64,000 nt of DNA from Porphyra umbilicalis (taxonomy: Eukaryota > Rhodophyta > Bangiophyceae > Bangiales > Bangiaceae): positions 1 to 64,000 of the forward strand of contig KV918770.1 of assembly GCA_002049455.2 (NCBI GenBank), written 5' to 3'. The notes under the pieces are model-generated. The model made no database searches. It was not told where the DNA came from and saw nothing but the letters and a program-made list of their open reading frames with translations. Below, piece by piece: positions 22,376 through 33,490 of the stretch; the first letter of the stretch is position 1; the number at the start of each line of letters is the position of its first letter. Both the position numbers and the translations under genes were made by a program.

Positions 22376-22502
22376 ACGCTGTGTACAAGAGACAGCTGAT
22401 TCAGCTTAATATGAATGAAAAATGGCCTACACGGACTGGAATGGAAGACTCGCGACCCATATTCCCTTGTCAACCATTCTCTTGTAACGAGAACGCACTG
22501 TA
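22376..22502. mobile_element. Second, shorter copy of the 17.5-kb MITE family
   Basis: The stretch from AAGAGACAGCTGATTCAGC to GACCCATATTC matches 17490-17575 with few changes. The right terminus TAACGAGAACGCACTG followed by TA is complete at 22500-22502. The left terminus is degraded. This copy shows what the intact short MITE looked like (about 125 bp). Confidence 0.7.
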
Positions 22503-22979
22503 TCATCGTAGGCGGGCATTCCTCCTCCTTTCCTCTCCCCCCTCCCTCCCGTTTTGGTCGGAGGCCCCCCAGCCCTAGAAGATTGCACCGTGCTTTGTGA
22601 AACCTTCTTGGAAGAAAACTTTAGGTCTCAGAATAAAGATAATACGCTTTTCACAGAATACGGCAGATCCCTGTTTTTTTGACCCCCCCCGTTTCCAGGT
22701 CAGACCTGAAGTGAACGTGTTCAAACGTGCTGTCAACACCTGACACAGCCAGCCGCCCAATCGAAGGCGCGGCTTCGTGGACCGGTTGAATTCATACATT
22801 GGTCACGGGAGCCTCGTCCTATCTCACGAGAATGTCCCAAAACGCACGGACTTGGCGTCGCTTGGGGCGAAATCTTGTGGGGAAACTCTGGCGACCTTCG
22901 ACAAGCGGCCCGACGCCGCACTCTCCTTTCTCGTCGACTTGGCCACGGTGAGGCAGTGATGAGGTGGAGGCGGAACTCG

Positions 22980-23760
22980 CGGGAGGTGTACGACGGCATG
23001 CAAGTTGCCGCTTGCCGTAGGCGTACAGTTTGTGCTTTTCGCCGGCGTGACGGCTGCGGACGTGCAGCTGGACGTGGTGTCGGGGATGGTGCAGCTTGTC
23101 GTGTTGCACGGCTTGCACGTTGCCACTTGCGTTCTGCGTGCCATAGGTTCTTAATGGTGGCGTGGTGGCCGCGGACGTGAAGCTTGACGTGGTGGCGGGG
23201 GTGGTGCGGCTTGTCAAATTGCACGGCTTGCACGCTGCCGCTTGTGTTCAGCGTGCCATTGGTTCTTAATGGTGGCGTGGCTGCGGCGGGCGTGGAGATC
23301 GACGTGGTGGCGGGTGTGGTGCGGCTTGTCGAGTGGGACGGTGCGCAAGTTGCCGCATGCGCGCTGCGTGCAGCTGGTACAAATTTTCGGAGTGACGGCG
23401 GCGGACGTTGCTGTGGACGACGAGCTGGAAGTGGTGGCGGGGGTGGTGCGGCTTGTCGTGTGATACGGCGTGCACGTTGTCGCTTGCGTGGGGCGTGCAC
23501 CTTGTGCTTCTTGTCGGCGTGACTGTGGCCGACGTGGCGTTGGCCATGGTGGCGGGGATGGCGCGGTATGTCGTGTGGGACGGCGTGTTCGTTGCGATTG
23601 CGTGGGGCGTGCACTTTGTGTTTCTTTTCGGCGTGGCTGTGGCCGACGTGGAGCTGGACGTGGTGGCGGGTGTGGTGGGGCTTGTCGTGTGGGACATCTT
23701 GCAAGGTGCCGCTCGCATGGCGTGCGGCGTGCAGTTGGTATCGGGGTTGGGATATCTGCC
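22980..23760. repeat. Satellite-like tandem array, copy 1
   Basis: Degenerate units of about 90-120 bp recur with the order GTGGTGCGGCTTGTCGTG, a GCACGTTGCCGCTTGCG segment, then TTCTTGTCGGCGTGGCTGTG. Frames are open on both strands across the array because the unit lacks stops, so the 420-codon minus ORF here is not good evidence of a gene. The same family forms the array at 26390-27715. Confidence 0.7.
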
Positions 23761-23894
23761 TGAGTTGGTGTATATGTATTGGTTGCTTACATGGTTGTCG
23801 GAAGTGTCGCAAATCGATCAGTAGTTGAAGAAAAATGTAGCGACTCAGGGCAAGCAAACACAAGTGTACCACAGCAAAGCAGCGCACTACCTCT

Positions 23895-24013
23895 TCACTC
23901 AGAACGGCCCTTCTCCCTCCACTTGTACGGCTGGCACACATGCGCCGCGTAGTCGTCGACAGAGCGGTAGTGGCGGCCGCACCGCGGACACTCATACCAA
24001 ACGCGGGCGCCCT
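23895..24013 (-). CDS. Possible terminal exon with a C2HC-type finger
   Basis: The frame reads WYECPRCGRHYRSVDDYA then AHVC, giving C-x2-C-x12-H-x-C, followed by a short basic tail and a TGA at 23895-23897. A splice-acceptor-like CTCACAG precedes it at about 24014. It may be the last exon of the zinc-finger gene that ends in frame at 24108, but the joining donor is not resolved. Confidence 0.35.
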
Positions 24014-24107
24014 GTGAGACCACTACCGCCACCGGGACGCGGCCAGCCCCATTCGTCGGTGAAGCCGACGCGCCGCCTGGTCTCGTGCGTGCCGAATAAC
24101 CATACGC

Positions 24108-24776
24108 TCATGCGTTATCGCCAACATCAGTTGACTGCGGAGAAGCGCCGGACGAGCCAGAGTCGCCAGACGAGGTTGGCAGCCGTCCCCTCCCCGCGTG
24201 AGCGGCGTCCGCAAGCTTCTCTGAACCCAATGCATACGCGTCGTCGTCGCGTCGGCGCTTGTGTCGGCGGGCGTGAGAAGGAGGTGGCCCGGCCCCACCA
24301 CCACCAGCAGCCCCACCAGAGCCAGAATACTCGCCGCGGCCGGCCGCTAACGCGCGAGCGTGGGAATGAGCGGTGGAGCCTGTATCGCGCGCGGCAGCCG
24401 CAGGCTCAAGGATACCAGCACCGTTTTCAGCTTCACGCAGCACGTCTGCAAATCGAGCATCGTCGTCTCCAGCGCCCCTGACTTCTGTCACCGATGCACG
24501 CAGACGAAGCAACAGAACATGGAGCTCGGCGTGCCGCCCGCTGTCCTTCAGAACAGCCACGGCGCGTCGGTGGCCAGCGCCACTCACGTGACTGATGAGG
24601 CTTTTCGGGGCGTCGTTGCTCGTAAGGCACGCCGGGCACGTCCAACGAGTAGAGTGGCTGGCGTTGCCGGGCCCGCGCGTCGCGGCGGTGCGGAACGCCC
24701 TCTTCTTGTGTGGCGCCCCGCGGACGTGCTCATTCCAGCTTGCCTCCCCGGTCATCAGGATGTTGCACGTCTCACA
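24108..24776 (-). CDS. U1/matrin-type double zinc-finger protein (partial, probably spliced)
   Basis: Two zinc fingers of the U1-type lie close together. The first is CETCNILMTGEASWNEH with a His five residues later. The second is CPACLTSNDAPKSLISH, also with a His five residues on. Both fit C-x2-C-x12-H-x5-H, typical of proteins binding double-stranded RNA or splicing RNA. The first Cys pair lies upstream of the first ATG and is preceded directly by an in-frame TAA. The sequence TTTTAAAAG there looks like a splice acceptor, so an upstream exon is expected. A Leu-rich helix and a Gly/Ser/Arg-rich tail with RRHKRRRDDD follow. The role in RNA binding is family inference. Confidence 0.55.
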   Translation of the reverse strand, partial: CETCNILMTGEASWNEHVRGAPHKKRAFRTAATRGPGNASHSTRWTCPACLTSNDAPKSLISHVSGAGHRRAVAVLKDSGRHAELHVLLLRLRASVTEVRGAGDDDARFADVLREAENGAGILEPAAAARDTGSTAHSHARALAAGRGEYSGSGGAAGGGGAGPPPSHARRHKRRRDDDAYALGSEKLADAAHAGRGRLPTSSGDSGSSGASPQSTDVGDNA

Positions 24777-26389
24777 CTTTTAAAAGCCAGAAGGCTCAGG
24801 CCGCGGAGGTAGGGGGGGGGGGGGTGATGCGGCGGCCATGTTGTGAAAAAACACGGGAAGGGCGGGCAAGGTGAAGCCGCGCAGCGAGCGGCTGCAACAC
24901 CAGGAAGGAAGACGACCGACGAGATGCGCGACGGAGACAGGGCCACAGGCATTGCTGAAAACGCACCCGACAGATAGTCGTGACCCTCGGTGGCCGCACT
25001 ACTGCCGGTGCTGCACACTGTGACCCATTCTGTGGGCCAAAACGATTCCGTCTCACATTGGGAATTACTATGATTTTCTGCACTCTGAGGACAGAAATGA
25101 TGCAGTACACAGCGTCTTTCTCCGGGGTTGGCAAATGAGGCGATGGCGTCAGGAGCGAGTGTTGTAAGCATGATACTCAGTACCCCGGCGTTCCAATGTA
25201 GTCCGCGACTGCGTCTCCGGCGCATCAGACTTGCCAAGCCAATGCGTCCAAGTCGACGCGCGAAGCTGCCGTGGGCGAAGCGATGAAACAATCCGGGGCA
25301 CCACGGCTATGACATGTTGCCGTCCTTGGCCGCCGGACGCATCGCATCCGAGTGCAGCTCTGTTGTTGCGTCCGACGCATTTCAGCCCTACGACGAGCTG
25401 CCGAGACCCGGTCGGGAGCGGCCGCCGCAGCAGCGCTTCGCAGGAGCGAGAAAGAGTACGGCACGTTCGTCATGACCGTCTAGAGGGGTTCCGGCTCAGT
25501 TACACGTACCGCCATCAAATACCACTCACATATGTACTCTGCCGATCCGACTGCTGTCAAGTAATGATGCTCGACTGATTCATCCTCCATCGTGCACGGC
25601 CAACGATCGATCGGATGTGCGCGACGACTGTGCGCGCCAAGTGTGAAGCCCCCTGCTATGGCGTGTGAGTTGTCGCGCGAGAACAGGACGCCAGGCTATG
25701 CTTTTCGCCATATTCTTGTTGTCCTATCTCAGCTTTGCAGTCCGCTGTTTTCGGAACAGCTGCGCAGCGCTGGCAAAGAACGACGTGAGGCAGATATCAT
25801 TTTCTTTCTCGCTCCACAGTGGAGCGACATCGCCAAAGAGCGGGACATGAATGCCGAATCAAGTGGAACGAGGAGACGACTGGCGGACGTACCCCTCACC
25901 TGTTCGGACTGTGGTTCATGTCGTCTACTATTTGAAGCTTCGTCGTCTACGGGCCGGACGACAATCTGTCGCCCAGTGGAATAAGTGCGTGTGCGGAGAA
26001 TCGTCAGAGGACTTCTCAGTGGGTCTTCACGGTCCTACCGCTGATCCACGGCTCGGGAGCCTCCGTCGCCCGCCGTGTCGGCGTGTTTGGCTGCCAGTGC
26101 GTCGCATCGGTCGTCGTTTCCTGAAGATGACAGCCCGACGTCTCGTTTTCGTGTAGAATCCGTGCTTTATTCTTTGACGTAACTATTTAGATAATTCAGT
26201 AGGAGGAAAGCGCCTCAACAAGGCCTCCTCCCATTGTGGTGGCAGTGCCGATGTTCGCCGACGCAAGTTGTACGCAATGCCGACGGCCTACAGCGTGCCG
26301 TTCGTCGTCATTCTTAACGTGATAGTGCCCATCGTGAGGGTAGCCTGAGTATCGGAAGAATTGAGGTCTGATCAGTCAGGTGGCGTCCA
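24777..26389. other. No recognisable gene
   Basis: Frames at 24755-25291 (minus) and 25592-25984 and 25851-26156 (plus) were read and not recognised. A G12 run lies near 24811. No repeat or RNA gene was seen. Confidence 0.3.
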
Positions 26390-27715
26390 AGTCGCGGCCT
26401 GCGTGGGTCGTGCCATTGGGGCCTTGTGGTGGCGTGACGGCGGCGGACGTGGAGCCGGACGTTGTGGCGAGGGCGGTGCGGCTTGTCGTGAGGGACGGTG
26501 TCCACGTTGCCGCTTGCGCGCGGCGTGAAGCTGGTTCATTTTGTCGGCTTGGTTTGGGGGGACTTAGAGCTCGACATAGTGGCGGGGGCGGTGCGGTTTG
26601 TGGTGAGGGGCGGTGTTCAAGATGCCGCTCGGTTTTGCGTGCAGTTTGCGCTTCTTACCGGCGTCGCTGCGGCGCCCGTGGTGCCGGACGCGGTGGCATG
26701 GACGGTGCAGCATGTTGCAAGCGACAATGCGTAAGCCTCTCCCTGCGTGGGGCGTGCAGCTGTTGCTTTTTGTCGGAGTGGTGGTGGCGGAAGCTGCGGC
26801 GGACGCCGAGCTGGAGGCGGTGGTGGGGGTAATTCGGCTTGTCGTGTGGGACAGCGTGCGAGATGCCGCTTACGTGAGGCGTGTAGCTGGTGATTCTTGT
26901 CGGCGTGGCCGTAGCGTGGGTGGTGCGCTTCGTCGTTTGGGACAGCTTGCATGTTGCGGCTTGAGTTAGGCGTGCAGCCGGTGCTTCTTGTCGGCGTGGC
27001 GGTGGCGGACGTGCAGCCGGACGTGGTGGCGGGGGTGGTGCGGTTCGTCATTTGGGACGACATGCATGTTGTCGCTTGCGTGAGGAATGCAGATGGTGCT
27101 TGTTTTCGGCGTGGCGGTGCCGGGGGCGGTGCGTTTCGACGCCTGGGACGGCGTGCACGTTGCCGCCTGCGCGGGGCGTGCAACATGTGCTTCTTGTTGC
27201 CTGGCGGTGGCGGGGGTGGTGCGGCTCATCGTTTTGGATGGCGTGCACGTTGCCACTCGCGTGGGGCGTACACTGATGTTTTTTGTCGGCGTGGCTGTGG
27301 CTCACGGGGAGCTGGACGTGGTGGCGGGGCTGGTGCAATTTGTTCGGCGGGACGTCTTGCAAGATGCCGCTTGCATGGCGTGAGCAGCTGGTGCTTCCTG
27401 TCGGCGTGGCGGTAGCGGGGGTGGGGCGGTTCGTCGTTTGGGACGGCGAGCATGTTGCGCCGTGAGTGAGGCGTGCAGCCGGTGCTTCTTGTAGGCGTGG
27501 CGGTGGCGGACATGCAGCCGGACATGGTGGCGGCTGTGGTGCGGTTTGTCGCGCCGAACAGCTCGCAGGTTGCCTCTTGCGTGGGGCGTACACTGATGTT
27601 TTTAGTCGGCGTGGCTGCGGCGGACGTGGAGGTGGACGTGGTGGCGGGGGTGGTGCGGTTTGTGCAGCGGGACTGCTCGCCTGGGCGGACGCGTCTTGTG
27701 TCTGAGGCGCGGTAG
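26390..27715. repeat. Satellite-like tandem array, copy 2
   Basis: About a dozen degenerate units of the family seen at 22980-23760. Distances between the TTCTTGTCGGCGTGG anchors are about 115 bp or about 91 bp. The difference is an optional block GACGTGCAGCCGGACGTGG in the long form. Neither period is a multiple of three, which argues against a conserved protein repeat although all frames are open. Confidence 0.75.
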
Positions 27716-27849
27716 CGGCGCTCAGAGTGAGAACCTCTCGCCGGACTTGGCACGTGACGACGACATCTGGCTGCAGTGATGCATTCGCTTCACAGGTTGC
27801 GCAGTGCGTGAGGGCCGCATTGCTCTGAAGGACGGGTAAGCATCCGTTG

Positions 27850-28249
27850 TGTGAAGTGGGAGGTGTTTGGGTGGGTGCGTTGTTTTACGATGGATGGTTC
27901 CCAGGCCCGAGACAAACCGCCTCATAAGCCCCAGACGACTCCCGCGCCCAGCGACCCCCGGGAAACCCCTCGCCCATCGAGCGTGCACAAAGCACGCAGT
28001 GGCTCTCCACAATCGGAGAGCACACCTCCGGTGCGCACAGCCAGTCAGCGCCCCATGTGCGGCGAGCTAGGCCACTCAGCACCACACAAATCCGGACCCA
28101 GCACCTCGCCAATCTCCCGGAGACTCACTACACACGGGTCACCTCCGAGAAGCAAGTACATACAATTTCACACAAATACACAATGGCCGGATAAGTATAC
28201 GCAATACAAGAACAACAGACCGTGTGGACTTGCCGAGCAAGGCTCAACA
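27850..28249 (-). mobile_element. Solo LTR of a copia element, 400 bp, TSD CGTTG
   Basis: It begins TGTGAAGTGGG and ends CTCAACA. It aligns along its length with the 399-bp LTR at 39031-39429, including the GTTGGGTGGATGCGTTG-like start and the GCATAAGTA-like end. Perfect 5-bp duplications CGTTG flank it at 27845-27849 and 28250-28254. No internal retroelement sequence is left, so it is the product of LTR-LTR recombination. Orientation is taken from the full element. Confidence 0.88.
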
Positions 28250-28419
28250 CGTTGTTGAACAAAACGGTCTCGGTAAAGCTTTGATGAAGGACTCGGATGT
28301 AGCCGTGGTTAAGCAAAAACCTGCTGGGGACTGTACTCGAATACCAGCGCCATCTCATGCTGGAACAGTAAAGCAACGGACAAGGGTGGTATGGTGTGAG
28401 TACGAAGAGCAACGTCGAT

Positions 28420-28821
28420 TTATGAGACAGGCGGATCAGGCACAAAATGGTGAGCGGGACAAGCAAAGTCATTGGCGTCCAGCGGACGTTGAGGGCGACA
28501 AGCGACCACATTATCATTGCGCAGCTCCCACCGACCAGCCCGGAGTACCTGAGAGCACGGCTCGTGGCCGACCCCCTTGCATACTGCGCAAATCCTGTGA
28601 CACACACCCCCGCCGTTAAGATCACGATGGAAATGAACAGACAGAGGAAGATAAAACGCATCATCGACAGGAAGAGTATGGCGACAAGCAAAATCGCTGT
28701 GCGGGCACGTAAATTCGTTGTGATTCTGGTGGCCGATGGGCAGCACCCCCCCGCAGTTTTCGCATGTCGACATGCCTGAATTGGAGGAGTCAGGGTGACT
28801 GACAGAATGGGACGTGGACAT
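28420..28821 (-). CDS. Small Cys/His-rich hypothetical protein
   Basis: 133 codons with about ten Cys and many His: STCENCGGVLPIGH, FTCPHSDFACRH, CHRICAVCKGVGHEPC. Paired C-x2-C motifs followed by His suggest zinc binding. No family is recognised. It could be one exon, since the flanking frames carry no clear continuation. The solo LTR lies 170 bp beyond its stop. Confidence 0.35.
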   Translation of the reverse strand: MSTSHSVSHPDSSNSGMSTCENCGGVLPIGHQNHNEFTCPHSDFACRHTLPVDDAFYLPLSVHFHRDLNGGGVCHRICAVCKGVGHEPCSQVLRAGRWELRNDNVVACRPQRPLDANDFACPAHHFVPDPPVS

Positions 28822-29849
28822 CTGCGAAGAACGGCAGAACGATGGTCTTCAACACCCATTCCACCATGTCATGCACGCTGCACGCAGCGACACGGGCGGT
28901 ATATCGCGCTGCAGCAATCCACGGGTTGTACAAAAAACAGAACTTCAAATAATTCTCGACATCAAGAACCATTGGCAATCGGGCTTCCCGAACTCAAACA
29001 TACCGTGACGCCCAGAAGACTGTTAGACAGAATGAGCGACCACACCATACAGTGGAGCACGCGTGGTGAGCGCATGAGTGGGGGGCTCTCTCTTGTTGTG
29101 CAGAATGGGGCTTGGAACCAACTCACACATCGCGTGCTCCGAATGGTGATTCTCAACACCGCAAGAGGGGATGGCGCAGTCGCTGGCGACGGCAGGGGGC
29201 TGGTGCGATTCGATCGGCAGCAGGAATGGCGATACTCGACGGTGACGGCTGTGGAGTCGACGACGTTGACGGCTGACCCGGCCCGAGTTCGACAGCAAGA
29301 TACAGCGCAATGACGGATTCTGTGGTCTTTATCTTCATTTTTTTTTTTCAACCAGGCGAGCCACCTCTCTGGACGATCGATGCAGCCGAGATCTGTTGGC
29401 TCAACACGAATGAGACCATCCATGACCACCGACCACCAATCCTAAGGCGTTGGGGTGCTGCCGGGAGCACCGTCTGCGGACTGAGTGCAGCGAGACTTGA
29501 CAGAAACGTAATTCGCTGTCTGAGCCTGGAGCAATGAAGTACCCTCAGCACCGGATTCAGGCCCAGTGCGCCCACATTAGGCTTTATCCGGACTAATGTG
29601 CTTCACGTCATCGATGCTCATACGTCGGCATCGCGGAACAAACGTTTTTCTGTACCGCAATGCGCCAGCAGCCGCACGTTGCGCCCTCTCCGGCTCCTCG
29701 CCACAGTGCCTCAGTGCCAGACATCTTTCCACCCGACTGCATGCCCGTCCATTGCCGACCGACTGGGTCGGACAGATGGCGCACCCAGCATGGTCACGCC
29801 TGGTGCTCGTCTTTGGCGTGGAGAGCAAGGGTCGTTGCGGGAGGCACTT
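28822..29849. other. No recognisable gene, one small hairpin
   Basis: Only short frames. A hairpin with perfect arms CACATTAG and CTAATGTG lies at 29572-29599. The Tc1 transposase frame stays open down to 29577, but the family's conserved region ends near 29860. Confidence 0.3.
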
Positions 29850-30929
29850 GATTGTCTGACGCTCTTCCCCATAGCGAAAGATCGAATCAGATTGAAGACA
29901 ATGTGAGATATACTCGGCGATGATCGACTCAACGGACTTGCGAACCAGATCGAACTGCCCGATGATCTGGCGTCAAGAGAGCTTGCTTGCCGCTGTCGCC
30001 TGCAACCAATTCGGGTCGTCCAACAAGTCCGGCATCACATACACCAAGTTCCGGATCACAATCTCCAAGTCATTGAAGACGCCCTTGATTGGTTGCAGGT
30101 CGAGACTGTACGGTGGTAGACGCAGAGAGGGGATGCCGTTGTTTCAGAGGAACGTGTTCCCACCAGCGTTGTGGATGGGCGCATTGTCGAACAAAACTAC
30201 GCAATTGTTCGACTCCTGGATCCACGGGCGCCCCGGAACATACACACCCAGCTCCGGGATGAGCAGTTGCAGGAACAATCGCCAGTCCGCCGACATCAGC
30301 GCGCCTTTCCCCACCACCACGGACTGGAAGCCCAAGATGAGGCCATCACATGATACTGTCATCGTCGTGCTTGTCCGCGGAACCGACAGGAGGTTCCGAC
30401 CGTGGACGTTGTCGCGCTCGCGAGCCAACGCCTGTAGTTACAGTCGGAAGACATCGCCACCCTCTCTGTATGTCTCCGCGAATGACACGATGCAGCACTA
30501 GGGGATGTTTTTCCGGACGAGGGCGTGGACGCTCTTCACGGCGGCCGACGACTCACGAAAGAGACGGAGCGAGCGCTTGCGTGTGAAGCCTTACTTGGGC
30601 AAGTGCCGGTCGATCATACTCTTGGATGCACGCAGAGCAATAAACGCGCCGCTGGGGTGGTTGCACATCAGCTTGAGCATTTCGATGTGTTCCCGTAACA
30701 GGGCACGCGGGTGCTCTCGCACCAGGTGCACCACGGCGGTCATGAGCGTCCTGTCAAACCGGCAGCTGTTGTGGTGCTGGTTCTGCCGCAACGGGTCCCT
30801 CCATACTGATCCGTGCTCGCGGTAGTATTTGGACCAGCGCTTGAGAGTTAACTGCTTGACGCCGATGTTCTTATAAATGACGCTCTTGCGCATCCTATTC
30901 CGCAGCAAAGTCACAGCTACAAGACGCAA
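29850..30929 (-). pseudogene. Tc1/mariner (IS630 superfamily) transposase with five in-frame stops
   Basis: A single reading frame carries the whole protein. The helix-turn-helix part is VKQLTLKRWSKYYREHG. The catalytic core includes TTMTVSCDGLILGFQSVVVG, WRLFLQLLIPELG and VVLFDNAPIHNAG with the second Asp. The C-terminal block is LPPYSLDLQPIKGVF, where the family has NPIEEVF. Stops occur at 30591-30593 (TAA), 30498-30500 (TAG), 30438-30440 (TAA), 30144-30146 (TGA) and 29973-29975 (TGA). No frameshift is needed. The catalytic Glu is Lys, and the first Asp block is degraded (SFAET for FIDET). Terminal inverted repeats were not found. Confidence 0.8.
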
Positions 30930-31082
30930 GTCGACGCTGTCTATCTCAGCCAGTCAGGATAGCACAGGCACTAGCTCCTCAATGACCAAGCCCTGCTCAG
31001 CAACGTGCTCAAACAGACACAGCAGCACGCCAACGCGCACTTGCACGACTCGCCAAAGCAACACGCCAGCCCGCACTTGGAC

Positions 31083-31330
31083 CCGTAGCAGCACCGCCAA
31101 AAGCATCGCGTGCACTGCCTCAACAGCCGTGCGAAGGTGTCCACCAGGTACACCGCTTCTGCCGCCGCCACGAACAGCTCAACTGCGTCGTCCACGACGC
31201 GCAAGAGCATCACGCCAGCTATCAGTTGCACCCGCAGCAGCACCGTAAGCAGCAGCGCGTGCAAAGCCTCAACAGCCTTGCCAAGATGTCCACCAGGCGC
31301 ACCGCCTCCGCTGCCGCCTCCGCGAGCGTC
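31083..31330. repeat. Two-copy tandem repeat, period about 148 bp
   Basis: Units starting near 31084 and 31232 share GCAGCAGCACCG, GCCTCAACAGCC and GTCCACCAGG(T/C)(G/A)CACCGC. A less clear third copy may precede them. Composition is A/C-rich on the plus strand, and a frame reading VRVLGDGSVVSLCTLC crosses the end, but no gene is supported. Confidence 0.5.
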
Positions 31331-32238
31331 AGAAGACGAGCATACGACACACCAGGTCCGCGTCCTCGGCGACGGCTCCGTCGTGTCGCTCTGCACGTTG
31401 TGCTGCGCGCACTACGCGCGCCTGGGCCACCCCCCCCCCGACATGCGAACCGAGGCATCCATGTCCGCGTCGCTGTCGGCGCACGTCCCCGTCGCCGACG
31501 GCGGCCGCGTCTAGATGCGAAAGCCGATCCGCCACGCGCTTCTTGCGCGCCTCCGTCACCTCCCCCCCGCCATGAAAACCAAGCCGACCGCGTCCGCGTC
31601 GGCGACAGCGCCCGTGTCGTGGCGCGATGCCGGGTGCGCTACGCACTCACTGCGCGGCTCCGCCCCAGCCGCTCGGAGCCTTAAAACAACTCTCCAGACG
31701 GCGCCGACGTGGTGCCGCCGTTAAAGCACAGCGACACACTGCGCATGCGGCCGCTCTTCAACTTCGGGCGCCACGGCGCCCGGCACCAGCAGGCAAACGA
31801 ACGCAACGTGAGCACCGCGTGTATGCGTCTCCGACCGGTAACTTCGTCGTGCGACTGCACTTGCGTGTGTCAGAGATATTGTTCTCACTGTGCAATGGCG
31901 CGCGATCATTGAATGACAGCTCTCAGGAAACTTACAGAGATCCGCTCCACCGCCCCCCTCTGTAGCGCACAAATCCACTAGATTTTGACTTTCTCGAAAG
32001 TGATACGAACAAAAGAAAGGCTCGTGTTGTGCACGCAATAGGAGCCGTCCTCGAATTAGCGACGACTCTCGGGCGCACACGCTGGGCGCAGAAACAAAAG
32101 GCGCGTCGTATGGTCGTCATTGCACAATAAGTTCAGGTGCGCTTCCAGTGGCACAAACGACGCGCTCAATGCACCGGAAAAATGGAAGCCTTTTCAATGA
32201 CAAAGGACGGGGCACAACGCGAAGCGCGCATGAGGTTC
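31331..32238. other. No recognisable gene
   Basis: CpG-rich with frames open on both strands up to about 31700, then ordinary composition. Nothing was recognised. Confidence 0.3.
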
Positions 32239-32817
32239 TCATTGATGCACCTCGCCGGCGGCCGACGGCACCGCGTCGTGTAGGTCCCTGAGAAGCAGCA
32301 CACGTACACTTTCCTCAACCCACCCTGGCACTTCGTATCCATCATCAAACAACGACTCCTCTCCGGCGCACAGCGGCACCTTTGCAAACAGCCTGACTCT
32401 AACCTCGCCACACACGCTCAACAGCTTCGAATCGACGTTGGCATGCTCCGTCGTGCGGAGGTTCATGAATTTCATCCGGTTGCCCACCCGTGTAGCGTCT
32501 ATGTTCACCGTCTTAATGATGAAGTACAGGATGCTCACCCCCTTGGCGTCGTACACGCGCCTACGCGAGGCCGCCTCCACATATGAGATGAGGTTACCGA
32601 CGTACCCACCAACAAGGTCCCCTTCCGCCGCACCTTCAGCAGCGAGGAGACCGAATCCGTGAGCGTCCGAGCGACCGAGCACGCAACGAATGCGGGCATC
32701 GACTTGAAGTTGGACGTTAAGACAGCAACGGCGGCCTACAACGCCTCCGGCAGCGACACCCCCGCTCTGAACGTCAGCCGCAATCAGCAACCTCGCAACT
32801 CGTAGTACCTGCCCACC
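32239..32817 (-). pseudogene. E(z)-like histone methyltransferase, SET domain fragment
   Basis: The translation reads as an Enhancer-of-zeste SET domain: CCLNVQLQ..., VLGRSDAHGFGLLA, VGGYVGNLISYVEAASRR, VYDAKGVSILYF, IDATRVGNRMKFMNLR, then VCGEVRVRLFAK and GEESLFDDGYE. E(z) SET domains transfer methyl groups from SAM to H3K27. Here the NHS motif of the SAM/active-site pocket is NLR, and the terminal Tyr-containing motif is altered, so activity is doubtful. The frame stays open from the end of the domain to the gypsy junction at 32818. It continues without a break on the far side of the element at 50414, where the E(z) CXC region is found. The gypsy therefore landed between CXC and SET. Confidence 0.8.
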
Positions 32818-32822
32818 GGCAC

Positions 32823-33469
32823 AGTAGTACTACCGGGCCCCCTAGGCGCCAGGGGGCCGCCGCGGGGACGTCGGCGGCGCCGGCGGACGCGGCACCCGAC
32901 AGGGGGTGGCGACGCCAGCGGCGGTGGTGGCCGACGGGACGGCGAGGCGGGGGCCGGGACGATGCGGCCGCCCCGCTGCCCGGCTCGGGCCACCGGAGGA
33001 GCGTACGCGACCCGCCTCACCCGGCACGCGGGCCCCGCGGGAGGCCGGGTTGGCGCGCCCGAGAGGGCGCTGGCGCGCCTGAGAGGGCGCGGCAGGCGAC
33101 GGCCGACAGGGCGCCACGCGGCGGGTGCAGCGCGTTGCGCGTGGGACGGTTACTCCCCCTTGTCTGTAATGATCGCCTCGGGGGACTTGAGATGCACGGA
33201 GGGAATTATCTGCATTGGTTGGTGACGGCCCGGGTCAATTCCCATTTGGGGGAATTGGGCCCGGGCGACGGCTTCCGCCCTTTTAGGACGAAGGGCGACG
33301 ACGGTGGGAGGCACCGTCGTCGCCGGCTGGTACACCGTGTCTTCATGTCTTGGCGTTTCGATCGGCCTGAATTCCCGGACCTCGAGACCCATAGCGGGTG
33401 TCGCGCGAGCGGCCGAGACGGCTGTTACTTCGCTCCCCCGGAGGTCACTCCCCTGATTGTGGTACTACA
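32823..33469 (+). repeat. Gypsy 5' LTR
   Basis: Ends GTGGTACTACA. The start is mutated (expected TGTAGTAC, found AGTAGTAC), as judged from the 3' copy. It is directly followed by the primer-binding site. Confidence 0.88.
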
Positions 33470-33471
33470 TT

Positions 33472-33490
33472 TGGCGCTCCGGGTGAGACC
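33472..33490 (+). promoter_or_regulatory. Gypsy primer-binding site
   Basis: TGGCGCTCCGGGTGAG starts two bases after the LTR. The leading TGG is the complement of a tRNA CCA end, the usual gypsy arrangement. The particular tRNA is not identified. Confidence 0.6.

Noticed and set aside
22733-23995. 420-codon minus-strand ORF
   Set aside because: It runs through the satellite-like array, where several frames on both strands are open; the His/Pro/Arg repeats are a by-product of the unit sequence.
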